Below are positions 7,897 to 17,500 of a DNA stretch of 64,000 nucleotides, one piece after another. Made by a program: the position numbers and the translations under genes. A model generated the notes under the pieces. The model had not been told where the DNA came from, did not search any database, and saw only the letters and a list, made by a program, of their open reading frames with translations. Where the stretch lies: assembly GCF_014192415.1 (NCBI RefSeq), contig NZ_JACHXY010000003.1:494227-558226 (forward strand), in the 5' to 3' direction. Position 1 is the first letter of the stretch, and every line of letters starts with the position of its first letter. The DNA is from Microbacterium proteolyticum. GTDB taxonomy: Bacteria; Actinomycetota; Actinomycetes; Actinomycetales; Microbacteriaceae.

Positions 7897-8694
7897 TCAC
7901 CTCTCGAAGTCGAGCAGCGGCTCGAGCCGCGAGAAGAAGTCGGGGCCCGACGCGATGACCATGCCGTTGCCCGGGCGGCCACCGGGCGCGCCGCCGACCC
8001 GCCCCCCGGCTTCTTCGACCAGCAACGCCCCGGCCGCGTGATCCCAGGGGTGCGTTCCGCGCTCGTAGTACGCGTCTACCCGCCCCGCCGCGACGGATGC
8101 CAGGTCGAGCGACGCCGCACCGATACGGCGTACGTCGCGGGCGATCGGCATGACGCGCGACAGTTGCGCGAGTGCCGGGCCGTGCGTCTCGGGGTTGTAG
8201 CCGAAGCCCGTCGCGACGAGTCCGCCGGCCTCGCCCACGTCGCTGACCGAGAGTCGCTGATCGCCGAGCCAGGCTCCGCCGCCACGCGCGGCACAGAAGA
8301 GCTCGCCCGTGACGGGGTTGAAGACGACACCGGCGAGCGCGGTCCACGACGCGGTCTCGGCCGTACCCTCGACGGCGGCGATGCTCACCGCCCAGGCCGG
8401 GATGCCGTAGGCGTAGTTGACGGTGCCGTCGATCGGATCGACCACCCAGGTGATGCCGCTCGTGCCGGCCTCGGCGCCCGACTCTTCGCCGAAGAACCCG
8501 TCGCCCGGGCGCTCTCGGGCCAGTTCCGCGCGGATGAACGCCTCGACCTCGCGGTCGGCGGCGGTGACGATGTCGGCCGCGGCCGACTTCGTGGCCGCGA
8601 CCGTGACGCCCTCGCGGCGGCGCTGGAGCGCCAACTCGCCGGACTCTCGTGCGATGCGGGTGGCGATGTCGAGCAGATCCGCGGCGGAAGTCAT
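7897..8694 (-). CDS. Inositol monophosphatase family protein
   Basis: 265 residues, the normal length. The metal-binding motifs are intact: GEES, DPIDGTVN and the C-terminal WDHAAG. Members dephosphorylate inositol-1-phosphate, histidinol phosphate or PAP with Mg2+; the substrate here cannot be fixed. An alternative ATG three codons upstream (8703) is less likely because TAGCGT lies seven bases before ATG 8694. It is divergent from the FAD oxidase gene, with 62 bases between the starts. Confidence 0.88.
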   Translation of the reverse strand: MTSAADLLDIATRIARESGELALQRRREGVTVAATKSAAADIVTAADREVEAFIRAELARERPGDGFFGEESGAEAGTSGITWVVDPIDGTVNYAYGIPAWAVSIAAVEGTAETASWTALAGVVFNPVTGELFCAARGGGAWLGDQRLSVSDVGEAGGLVATGFGYNPETHGPALAQLSRVMPIARDVRRIGAASLDLASVAAGRVDAYYERGTHPWDHAAGALLVEEAGGRVGGAPGGRPGNGMVIASGPDFFSRLEPLLDFER

Positions 8695-8756
8695 GGCATC
8701 CACGCTACTGCGCCACCCCCTCCGCCGAATTCGCGTCGGTGGATACCGTGGATGAC

Positions 8757-10340
8757 ATGACCGCCTCGGATACTCGCCGGTACGACGTCGTCATCGTGGG
8801 AGGAGGGCACAACGCCCTCGTCGCCGCGGCCTACCTCGCCCGAGCCGGGCGCCGTGTGGTGGTGATCGAGCGAACGGATGCCGTGGGCGGCGCCGCCGTG
8901 TCGGAGCGCCCGTGGCGCGGGGTCGACGCGCGGCTGTCGCGATACTCCTACCTCGTCAGCCTGCTGCCGCAGAAGATCATCGACGACCTGGGCCTGCGCA
9001 TCGAGCTGCGGCGACGCCGGTACTCCTCCTACACACCCGATCCGGTCGATCCGTCGCGCGGCATCCTCATCGACACCGAGGATGCCGAGGCCACGGCCGC
9101 GTCGTTCGCCCGCACCCTGGGAGACACCGGCGAGGCCGATCGGTACGCCGCGTTCGGGGAGCGCCTGGCACCCCTCGGCCGCGCGGTGTTCCCGACGATG
9201 ACCGAGCCGCTGCCGACCGCCGACGAGGTGCGCGAGAAGATCGGCGACGACGCACTGTTCTCGTCGCTGACCGAGCGTCCACTCGGCGACCTGCTGCGCG
9301 CGTCGCTCGACAGCGACCTCGTGCGCGGCATCGCACTGACCGACGGCCTGATCGGCACGTTCGCGTCATCGGACGACCCCTCGCTCGCACAGAACCGATG
9401 CTTCCTGTACCACGTCATCGGCGGCGAGACGGGGCATTGGGACGTCCCCGTCGGCGGCATGGGCGCCGTCACGGCCGAACTCGAACGCGCCGCGCGCGAA
9501 GCCGGCGCGCAGATCGTGACGGGCGTCGAGGTCATCTCGATCTCGCCCGACGGCGACGTGCACACCATGACCGATCGATCGGAGGTGTTCCACGGCGCAC
9601 TCGTGCTCAGCGGCGTCGGGCGCTCGGTGCTCGACCGGTTGCTCGCTGCCGGCGGTTCCGCGACCACGGGCGCCCCGGAGCCCGAGGGCGCGCAGGTCAA
9701 GGTCAACATGCTGCTGTCGCGGCTGCCCAGGCTGCGCGACACCTCCGTCACCCCCGAGGCCGCCTTCTCGGGCACCTTCCACGTCAACGAGACGATGACC
9801 CAGTTGGATGCCGCGCACGTTGCGGCATCCGCGGGAGTCCTCCCCGAGCCGCTCCCCGTGGAGATCTACTGCCACTCACTGACCGACCCGTCGATCCTCG
9901 GCGAGGATCTGCGGGCATCGGGTGCGCAGACGCTGACGATGTTCGGGCTGCAGGTGCCGCATCGCCTCATCGACGACACCGACCCCGTCGCCGCCGGGGC
10001 ACGACTGCTGGCTGCGGCGCAGGCGTCGCTGGACACGGTGCTCGCCGAGCCGCTGCGCGACTGCATCCTGCGTGCGCCCGACGGGCGGCTGTGCATCGAG
10101 GCCCGCACGACGACCGACCTGGAGAAGTCCCTGAACATGGTCGGCGGCGACATCTTCCACGGGGCACTGTCGTGGCCGTGGCTGTCTTCGCCGGCGCACT
10201 CCCCTGCGGAGCGGTGGGGCGTGGCGACACCGCACTCGCGCGTGCTGCTGTGCGGGTCGAGCGCGCAGCGGGGCGGGGCGGTCAGCGGTATCGGGGGGCA
10301 GAACGCGGCGATGGCGGCGCTGGAGATGCTGGAGCGGTAG
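8757..10340 (+). CDS. Phytoene desaturase/PYROXD2-like FAD-dependent oxidoreductase
   Basis: 527 residues. The N-terminal FAD dinucleotide fold is clear (VVIVGGGHNALVAAAYLARAG, then VIERTDAVGGAA). The GALVLSGVGRSVLDRLL segment and the closing GSSAQRGGAVSGIGGQNAA are typical of the PYROXD2/CrtI-like amine oxidase superfamily. The substrate is unknown; no carotenoid genes lie near. TACCGT (8744-8749) is seven bases before ATG 8757, while a GTG at 8748 overlaps that box and is therefore disfavoured. Confidence 0.82.
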   Translation: MTASDTRRYDVVIVGGGHNALVAAAYLARAGRRVVVIERTDAVGGAAVSERPWRGVDARLSRYSYLVSLLPQKIIDDLGLRIELRRRRYSSYTPDPVDPSRGILIDTEDAEATAASFARTLGDTGEADRYAAFGERLAPLGRAVFPTMTEPLPTADEVREKIGDDALFSSLTERPLGDLLRASLDSDLVRGIALTDGLIGTFASSDDPSLAQNRCFLYHVIGGETGHWDVPVGGMGAVTAELERAAREAGAQIVTGVEVISISPDGDVHTMTDRSEVFHGALVLSGVGRSVLDRLLAAGGSATTGAPEPEGAQVKVNMLLSRLPRLRDTSVTPEAAFSGTFHVNETMTQLDAAHVAASAGVLPEPLPVEIYCHSLTDPSILGEDLRASGAQTLTMFGLQVPHRLIDDTDPVAAGARLLAAAQASLDTVLAEPLRDCILRAPDGRLCIEARTTTDLEKSLNMVGGDIFHGALSWPWLSSPAHSPAERWGVATPHSRVLLCGSSAQRGGAVSGIGGQNAAMAALEMLER

Positions 10341-10440
10341 GGCGGGCTCGCGGGCGGCGTGAGCACGCGGGTGACGATGGGCGCGGCGGAGATGCCACCG
10401 TGTAACCGGGGGCGGGTGAAATCCTCGGGCCAGGGGTGAA

Positions 10441-10480
10441 GTTCGACCAGTTAATCGAACATAGTTTCTAAACTGGGGTC
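10441..10480 (+). promoter_or_regulatory. Promoter of HNH/DUF222 gene with inverted GTTCGA / TCGAAC
   Basis: GTTCGA (10441-10446) and TCGAAC (10455-10460) form a 6-base inverted repeat. TAAACT (10469-10474) is a good -10 six bases before ATG 10481. The GTTCGA/TCGAAC box is a LexA/SOS-like half-site layout as often found ahead of DUF222/HNH genes; regulation by damage is inference. Confidence 0.55.
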
Positions 10481-11985
10481 ATGTCTGATTCCCGCCCACC
10501 CCTCGCCGAAGACCGTCGCGGCGACGAGGCCGAACGCCTGCGCGATCTCGTCGGGCTCATTCGTACGGGCACGCTCGAGCTGGCCCGCGTACAGTCCGAC
10601 CTGGTCCGAAGGCGCGCCGCCGTGATGGAGATCGCACTCGAGCAGGTCGCGCGCTCCCCCTCGCGCGCTTCCCGCGAGCGGGAGCTTCCCGTGCGATCCG
10701 TCGCCCTCGAGATCGGTGCGGCGACGCGGACGCACGACCTCACTGTGCAGAAAGAACTCGGTGACGCCCACACACTCGCCGAGAAGTTCACCGCGACGGT
10801 CGACGCCCTCGAGTCCGGGCGCATCGGCATGCGCCACGTCCAAGCCATCCTCGACACGGGCATCGTCATCGACGACGACGACACACGACGCGGATGGGAG
10901 CAGGTCGTTCTCACGCGCGCCGAGAGAGATTCGCCGGGCAGGGTGCGAGCGTTCGCCCGAGAGCTGGCCGAGAGCGTGCAACCGGTGGGCATGACCGCGC
11001 GGCACGCCCGCGCCGCCGAAACGCGGGGGTCAGCGTTCGCGACCTGGCCGACGGGATGGCGGAACTGAGCCTGATCCTGCCCGCCACGGTCGCCTACGGC
11101 ATCCGCGACCGACTGAGGCGGCAGGCGGCGGCGATTCGATCCGCGGCTGGCGACCCGGCGTCAGCATCGACATCGACACCGGCACCCGCACCCGCACCCG
11201 CACCCGCGTCGCCGCACGGTGCAGGATCACGCGCTGGAGAGGGCGAGGTGGCAGCGGATACGGCGACGGCCGCCTTGTCGGGCGCGGGTGTCGCCGACTC
11301 AGCGCGCACGCCGGGCCCCGCCGAGTCGGTCCCGTTCCACGACGAGCGCACTCTTGGCCAAATCGGCGCCGACATCTGCGCTGATCTCCTGCTCACCGCC
11401 GCGCCCACCATCGATCCGACGACCGACGCCACGTGCCCCGGAGGCCTGGGCGCGATCCGCGCGCAGGTGCAGATCACTGTTCCGGTCCTCACCCTGCTCG
11501 GTCAGACCGACGTCGGCGCGGCCGTTGCGGGGCGCAGCCCCATCGACCCGCAGTGGGCGCGACTGCTGGCCGCGAGTGCACCCGGATGGGACCGCGTGAT
11601 GTGCGACCCCATCATCGGCACTGTGCTCGAGGTCGACCGCTACAGCCCGACCGCCGCTCAGCGACGGCATCTCGCCGCGCGCGACCAGCACTGCCGTGCG
11701 CCCGGATGCCGTGCACCCCTGACGCGATGCCAGATCGACCACAACCACGAGGCGCAGCACGGAGGGGCGACCACCCTGCGCAACCTCGCTCATCTGTGCA
11801 CGCGACATCACACGCTGAAGACCGAAACGGCGTGGACGGTCTCACAGGACTCCGATGGCACTCTCCGCTTCGAGAGTCCGCTTGGGCAGCGCGTGGTTGA
11901 GACTCCCCCACCGCGCGTGTTGTTCCTGCCGGATGACGACGACGCGACGCGAAGAGCGAATCCACCGGCGGCTCCACCCTTCTGA
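10481..11985 (+). pseudogene. DUF222 HNH endonuclease gene, split by a one-base frameshift
   Basis: Two overlapping frames together make one typical actinobacterial DUF222-HNH protein. The first (10481-11068) gives the N-terminal DUF222 helices and ends in an aberrant tail after ARAAETRG. The second, usable from about 11020 to 11985, continues with VSVRDLADGMAELSLILPA and carries the C-terminal HNH nuclease (HCRAPGC ... CQIDHNHEAQHGGATTLRNL ... LCTRHH). One extra G in the G-run at 11024-11028 would restore a single ORF of about 500 residues. A low-complexity Pro-Ala tract (11172-11212) sits in the linker. It may be a pseudogene, a phase-variable gene or a sequencing error. Confidence 0.82.
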
Positions 11986-12090
11986 TCGGGTCTGCCTGGC
12001 GACGACACCCGTCTGATCGGGTCTCCTTGACGACGCCACCGTCCGATCGGGTCCCCTCAGCGACGCCACCGTCCGATCGGGTCCCCTCAG
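11969..12090. repeat. 30/31-bp tandem repeat, about four copies
   Basis: Copies at 11969-11999 and 12000-12030 are degenerate; 12031-12060 and 12061-12090 are identical. Each unit carries TGATCGGGTC or CGATCGGGTC. The first copy overlaps the stop codon of the HNH gene. A partial fifth copy follows to about 12106. It fills the gap between the HNH gene and the convergent MocR gene. Confidence 0.85.
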
Positions 12091-12148
12091 CGACGCCTCC
12101 CTCCGAAGGCGACTCTCGCCGCCTCGGCATCCGTGGGCGCCGTGCGCG

Positions 12149-13600
12149 CTACGCCCGATTCCCATCCGATGTCAGCCCCGCAGGACCACCCGCAACGGCG
12201 TGCGCTCGGAGAACAGCGAGCATCGCATCGATCGCCTCCACGAGCACGACGGTCGCTGGCTCGGCGTATCCGAAAACGATGCCCGCCGGCAGCGACGTCG
12301 CCCCGCCCTCGACGACGTAAGAGGCCAGCGGCGCCACACGGATGCCGCGCTCAGCGAGGTCCGCGACGACGGCGCGCTCGGCATCCTCGCCCCTCCCGGG
12401 GAGCAAGGCCACCGCGTGCAGGCCGCGGTCCGTGGCCGCCAGTTCGATGCCGGATGCACCCGAGAAGGCCTCGAGCAGAAGCCGGCGACGGTGGCGATAC
12501 TCGCGCCGCCGCCGCGCCGTGTGCCGTGCGAGCGAACCCTCGGCGAGATACATCGCGAGCGCATGCTGCTGCACGAGCGAGACCGGCAGATCGAGGTCGC
12601 CGCGCGCCGCGCGCATCCGCTCACCCACCTCGCCGGTCGCGACGACCCACCCGAGACGCAGTGCCGGCGTGAGGGTCTTCGACAGACTGCCGATCAAGAC
12701 GACCCGCGCGGGATCGATCATGTGCAGCGGGGGAAGGGGCGCCCGGCCGTGGGGGAACTCGCTGTCGTAGTCGTCCTCGATGACGACGACATCCTCGCGG
12801 TCGGCCCAGGCGAGCAGACGCGCACGCGCCTCGGCATCCAATCGACTTCCGAGAGGGTAGTGATGGTGGGGAGTGACGATGAACGCATCGAGATCGCGCT
12901 GACGCTCGACCGCATCGAGGTCGAGGCCCGCGCCGAGACGCACGGGAACAGGGACGGCCTCGACCCCGAGCCGACGGAGGATCCGACGGACCCGTGGATA
13001 CCCCGGATTCTCGATGCCGACCCGCAACCTCGTCCGATCGCCGCGCGGCGAGAGGGAGAGCAGCGCCAGGAGCATGGCGTCGCTGGTCCCGGCGGTGACG
13101 ATGACCTCGGATGCCGACACATCGAGCCCCCGCGCTCGACCAAGGTACCGGGCGATCTCCGTCCGCAAACCCTGCGCACCCGCAGTGTCGGAGACGTCGG
13201 CATCCGGATCGGCCGCCGCCGCGCGACGCCACGCCGAGCGCCACGCCGCATCGGCGAGGCCCGTCGTGCCGGGCCTCCCCGGACGCAGGTCCACCAGCGG
13301 CGGCTCCTCCGCAGCGCCGGTGTCGACCGGCACCCGCGGTGACGGTGAACGAGCCACGACCTCGGCGACGACGGTCGCACCTCCCGGTCGGGACAGCAGA
13401 TAACCCTCGCCCGCGAGGATCTCGTACGCGGCGACGACGGTGCCGCGTGCGACTCCGAGGTCGGCGGCGAGCGCGCGGGTCGACGGCACCGCTTCTCCCC
13501 CGCCCACTCGTCCCGCGAGTATCGCCGCACGCAGTCCGTGTGCGAGTTGCTCGTGCAGCGGCACGGTCGAACTTCGGTCCAGGATGCCGAGGGAGATCAC
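12149..13600 (-). CDS. MocR-type regulator (GntR HTH fused to PLP aminotransferase domain)
   Basis: 483 residues from the GTG at 13600. The N-terminus is a GntR winged helix (LHEQLAHGLRAAILAG ... STRALAADLGVARGTVVAAYEIL). The rest is a fold-type I aminotransferase with ENPGYPRVR, EDDYDSEF and the PLP lysine in GSLSKTLTPALRLGW. MocR proteins such as PdxR and GabR sense PLP or amino compounds and usually control a divergent gene. Here that is the flavin-binding protein at 13682, only 81 bases away, with TGGTCCA-type repeats in between. A PdxR-like role is plausible but there are no pdxST genes in the window. Confidence 0.85.
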   Translation of the reverse strand: MISLGILDRSSTVPLHEQLAHGLRAAILAGRVGGGEAVPSTRALAADLGVARGTVVAAYEILAGEGYLLSRPGGATVVAEVVARSPSPRVPVDTGAAEEPPLVDLRPGRPGTTGLADAAWRSAWRRAAAADPDADVSDTAGAQGLRTEIARYLGRARGLDVSASEVIVTAGTSDAMLLALLSLSPRGDRTRLRVGIENPGYPRVRRILRRLGVEAVPVPVRLGAGLDLDAVERQRDLDAFIVTPHHHYPLGSRLDAEARARLLAWADREDVVVIEDDYDSEFPHGRAPLPPLHMIDPARVVLIGSLSKTLTPALRLGWVVATGEVGERMRAARGDLDLPVSLVQQHALAMYLAEGSLARHTARRRREYRHRRRLLLEAFSGASGIELAATDRGLHAVALLPGRGEDAERAVVADLAERGIRVAPLASYVVEGGATSLPAGIVFGYAEPATVVLVEAIDAMLAVLRAHAVAGGPAGLTSDGNRA

Positions 13601-13613
13601 GCACGAAGTCTGC

Positions 13614-13662
13614 CACTGGTCCACAGCAGTGCGCGAGAAGTGGACTACGCGATGGTCCAGCG
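13614..13662. promoter_or_regulatory. Divergent promoter region with CTGGTCCAC repeats (MocR operator)
   Basis: The 81-base gap holds TGGTCCAC near 13618, GTGGACTA near 13641 and TGGTCCAG near 13653: two direct copies plus one inverted copy of one element. MocR regulators typically bind such mixed direct/inverted arrays between themselves and their target. Confidence 0.5.
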
Positions 13663-13681
13663 CAACGGGTGCAATCGGATC

Positions 13682-14491
13682 ATGACCGATCAGCCCCGCG
13701 CAGAACCCACTCCCGCCCGCCCGTCGCACACCGAGCGCCCCCGCACTGACCCGCCTGTCACCGACTCGTCGTACACCGAACTGCCGCCCACCGGCCCGTC
13801 GCACAGCGACCTCCCTCCGAAGGACCTGCCGCTCACCGCTCTCACCCGCGTCCGCCGCGGCGCACACCACCAGGTCACGGATCGTGCCGCGCTGTACGAC
13901 GTGATCGACGGCGCGCTCTCGGGAACGCTCGCCATCATCCGCGACGACCGTCCCGTGGCCCTGCCGGTCGGCATCGGGCGCGACGGCGACGACGTTCTCC
14001 TCCACGGATCGACCGGCAGCGACTTCTTCCGCCGCATCGCCGCGGGCGCCCCGGTCTGCCTGACGGTGACGCACCTCCTGGGCCTGAAGTACGCCCGGTC
14101 GCTCTTCGACAGCTCGATGCGGTACCGGTGCGCCGTCGTCCACGGGGTCGCCTCCGTCGTGCCTCCGGAGCAGAAGGAGGCTGCGCTGCTCGCACTGTCG
14201 GAGCACCTCATGCCCGGACGGAGCCGAGATGTGCGCCCGATGACCGCCCGCGAGATCGCGGCGACCATGGTCCTGCGCCTGTCGCTGGCCGAAGCGAGCG
14301 TCAAGGACAACGCGGGGTCCCTCGTCGAGGTCGACGACGACGGCGAAGACCGCGCCGTGTGGGCGGGCATGCTGCCGCTGCGCGTCGTGGCGGACGCTCC
14401 GGTGACCTCACCGCAGACCGACCCGAGTACTCACGTGCCGGATTCGGTGCGGCGAGCTGCACAGCGTGTCGCCGCGTCGGGAACGGCCTGA
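13682..14491 (+). CDS. Pyridoxamine 5'-phosphate oxidase-like flavin-binding protein
   Basis: 269 residues. The first ~55 are proline/threonine/serine-rich and disordered. The rest is a split-barrel FMN-binding domain of the NimA/PNPOx-like type: LYDVIDGALSGTLAIIRDDRPVALP, GDDVLLHGSTGSDFFRRIA and a middle region with VCLTVTH. Such proteins bind FMN or F420 and may reduce nitro compounds or handle B6 vitamers. The divergent MocR gene probably regulates it. It converges with putA over a strong terminator at 14516-14548. Confidence 0.75.
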   Translation: MTDQPRAEPTPARPSHTERPRTDPPVTDSSYTELPPTGPSHSDLPPKDLPLTALTRVRRGAHHQVTDRAALYDVIDGALSGTLAIIRDDRPVALPVGIGRDGDDVLLHGSTGSDFFRRIAAGAPVCLTVTHLLGLKYARSLFDSSMRYRCAVVHGVASVVPPEQKEAALLALSEHLMPGRSRDVRPMTAREIAATMVLRLSLAEASVKDNAGSLVEVDDDGEDRAVWAGMLPLRVVADAPVTSPQTDPSTHVPDSVRRAAQRVAASGTA

Positions 14492-14515
14492 CCACCGCGG
14501 CCCGGCAACGAGATC

Positions 14516-14548
14516 GGGCGGGGCCGCCCCGAAGGAACGGCCCCGCCC
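14516..14548. terminator. Bidirectional terminator between flavoprotein gene and putA
   Basis: Perfect 11-base GC-rich inverted repeat (14516-14526 with 14538-14548) with an 11-base loop, located in the 67-base gap of two converging genes. Confidence 0.75.
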
Positions 14549-14558
14549 GCCATGGAGG

Positions 14559-17500
14559 TCACCGCGCGACGAGCGGGGGAACCTCGTAGCGACGCGGGGT
14601 GCCGAAGCGGTGCGCCGTGATCGACACGGCCTGCTCCCGCACGAACGGCAGTACCTCGACGCGACCGGCACGCGTGACCCCGCCGGCGTAGACGGCGAGC
14701 GAGGGCGAGCCTCCGGTGGCCTCGGCCACCGCGGCCGGGGAGCCACCGAGCAACCGGACGCGTCCGCCCGTGCGGGCGAGGCGTACTGCGCGGCGACCCC
14801 ACTCGGCACCGTCCTCGACGGCGGCACGCACGCCGACGCCCTCGAGCCACGCGCGCACAGCGGGCGTCAGTTCGCGAGCGACGCTGACCGTCACCGACGA
14901 CCCCGCCCTCACACCCGCCGCGACCACCCGCACCAGCGCCGCCTCCGACGCGTCCTCGAGGCGCACGGTCACGGGCACGGCGGCGTAGCGCAGCACGTTC
15001 TGCTCCGGCTCCAGCCCGGTCACGTCACGGGCGAGCGAGAACTCCGAGGCCCACGCGAGGGCATCGCTGGAGAGGGCGGATGCCACCCACTCGCGATCCT
15101 TCGCGGGCACGGCCGCCAGCGCCGGTGCGGTGAGCGCGTCCGTGGTCCGCGGTGCCGAGGTCTTGGCATCCGTCCACGTCCCGAACCCGAAGAGGTAGTG
15201 CGGGCCGCCGGCCTTGGTCCCCGCACCCACCGCGGACTTCTTCCACCCGCCGAACGGCTGACGCTGCACGATGGCACCCGTCGTGCCGCGGTTGACATAG
15301 ACGTTGCCCGCCTCGATGCGCGCGAGCCACGTGTCGATCTCCGCCGCGTCGAGCGCGTGCAGGCCCGAGGTGAGACCGTATTCGATGGCGTTGACGACGT
15401 CGATCGCCTCTTCGAGCGTCTCGGCGGTCATGATGCCGAGCACCGGACCGAAGTACTCGGTGCGATGGAATTCGCTGCCCGGCTGCACGCCCTCGCGGAT
15501 GCCGGGGCGCCAGAGCATCCCGTCGTCATCGAGGCGCCGAGGCTCGACGACCCAGCGCTGGCCGGGCTCGAGAGACGTGAGGGCCTTCAGGAGCTTGCCC
15601 CGGGCCGGCTCGATGAGCGGACCCACACGGGAGGCCTCATCCCACGGCATCCCGACCTCGAGCGAGGTGACCGCATCGACGAGCTGGTCGCGGAAGCGGC
15701 GCGAGCGCGCGACCGAGCCGACGAGCACGACGAGGGATGCCGCCGAGCACTTCTGACCCGCGTGGCCGAAGGCCGACATCGCGACGTCCTTCGCGGCGAG
15801 GTCGAGGTCGGCGCTGGGGGTGACGATCACGGCGTTCTTGCCGCTCGTCTCGGCCAGCAGCGGCAGATCGGGGCGGAAGGAGCGGAACAGCTCGGCCGTC
15901 TCGTACGCGCCGGTCAGCACGACCCGTTCGACGGCGGGGTGCGTGAGCAGCTGACGGCCGAGGTCGTCCTCGGACACCTGCACGAGCGTGAGCACCTCGC
16001 GGGGGACGCCCGCCTCCCACAGCGCCTCGACCATCACGGCGCCGGAGCGTTCGGCGAGGGCCGCGGGCTTGATGACCACGGCGGAACCGGCGGCGAGCGC
16101 GGCGAGAGTGGAGCCCGCGGGGATCGCCACGGGGAAGTTCCAGGGGGGCGTGACCACCGTCACCCCGACGGGCGTGAACGTCGCGCCGTCGACGTTCTCG
16201 AGCGCGCGGGCCTGCTCGGCGTAGTAGTGGGCGAAGTCGATCGCCTCCGACACCTCGGGGTCGCTCTGCTCGATGACCTTGCCGCACTCGGCACCCATGA
16301 CCTCGAGCAGGTCGGCTCGCCGGGCCTCGAGCGCGTCGCCCGCGCGGTGCAGGATCTCGGCACGCTTCGCCGCGCCCAGCTCGCGCCAGCCTGCGGCCGC
16401 CGTTGCGGCATCCTGAATCAGCGCGTTCAGGGCGCCTTCGTCGGTCACGGTGTGCGCGGCGATGCTCGCCCGACCGAGTTCCGAGCGCTCCATCCGCGCC
16501 ACGATCGCGCGCGCCCAGTCGCGGTTGGCCGCGATCGCCGGGTCGGAGTCGGGGGTGTTGCGGAAGCCGTGCGTCGGAGCGGGCTGCGCTGCGGCCGTGC
16601 GATCCTGCACGCGGTGTGATGCGGGAACACCTTCGGGCATGTCGGCGAGGGATGCCAGGAACCGGTCGCGCTCGCGGGCGAACAGCGCCGCGTGGGTATC
16701 GAGGTCGAACACCGCGGACATGAAGTTCTCGCTCGACGCGCCCTCTTCGAGGCGGCGGATGAGGTACGCGATCGCGACGTCGAACTCCTGCGGGTGCACG
16801 ACCGGGGTGTACAGCAGGATCGCGCCGACGGTCCGGCGCACGACGGCCTGCTGCGCGGTCGCCATGCCGAGCAGCATCTCGACCTCGATGCCCGGCTGAC
16901 CCGACGGACCGGAGGCCGTCACCCCGCGCCGCTCCGCGAGCAACCACGCGAGGGCGATGTCGAAGAGATTGTGGCCGGCCACGCCGATCCGCACGTGCGC
17001 GGTGTGCTCGGGCCGCAGCGCGTAGTCGAGCACCGCCTTGTACGACGCGTCGGTCGCCTGCTTCGACGGCCAGGTCGCGAGCGGCCAGTCGTGCACGTCG
17101 GCATCCACCCGTTCCATGGGCAGGTTCGCGCCCTTGACGACACGCACCTTGATGGGCGCACCCCCGGACGCCATGCGCCGGGCGGTCCACTCCTGCAGGC
17201 GGACCATCGCGGCGAGGGCGTCGGGAAGGTAGGCCTGCAGCACGATGCCGGCCTCGACGCCGTGGAACTCGGGCTCGCCGAGCAGCGTCTCGAAGACCGC
17301 GAGGGTGAGGTCGAGGTCCTTGAATTCCTCCATGTCGAGGTTGAGGAAGGTGCCGGTCTCCTTGGCCACGCGGTAGAGCGGGCGCAGGGCCGCGACAGCG
17401 TCGGCGACGGCGGCGTCGAACGCCCACGGGGTGTGCGGCGCGACGGTGGACGACACTTTGATCGAGACGTAGTCCACGTCATCGCGTGCGAGCAGCTTGC

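Noticed and set aside
6332..8347. Reading the M23 peptidase frame back to 8347 as one 671-residue protein
   Set aside because: The extra 178 codons lie antisense-in-frame through the well-supported inositol monophosphatase gene and look like shadow coding; ATG 7813 gives a normal start.
11172..11212. Possible CRISPR-like or microsatellite array (CACCCG units)
   Set aside because: It is a short coding Pro-Ala tract within the HNH gene; no spacers.
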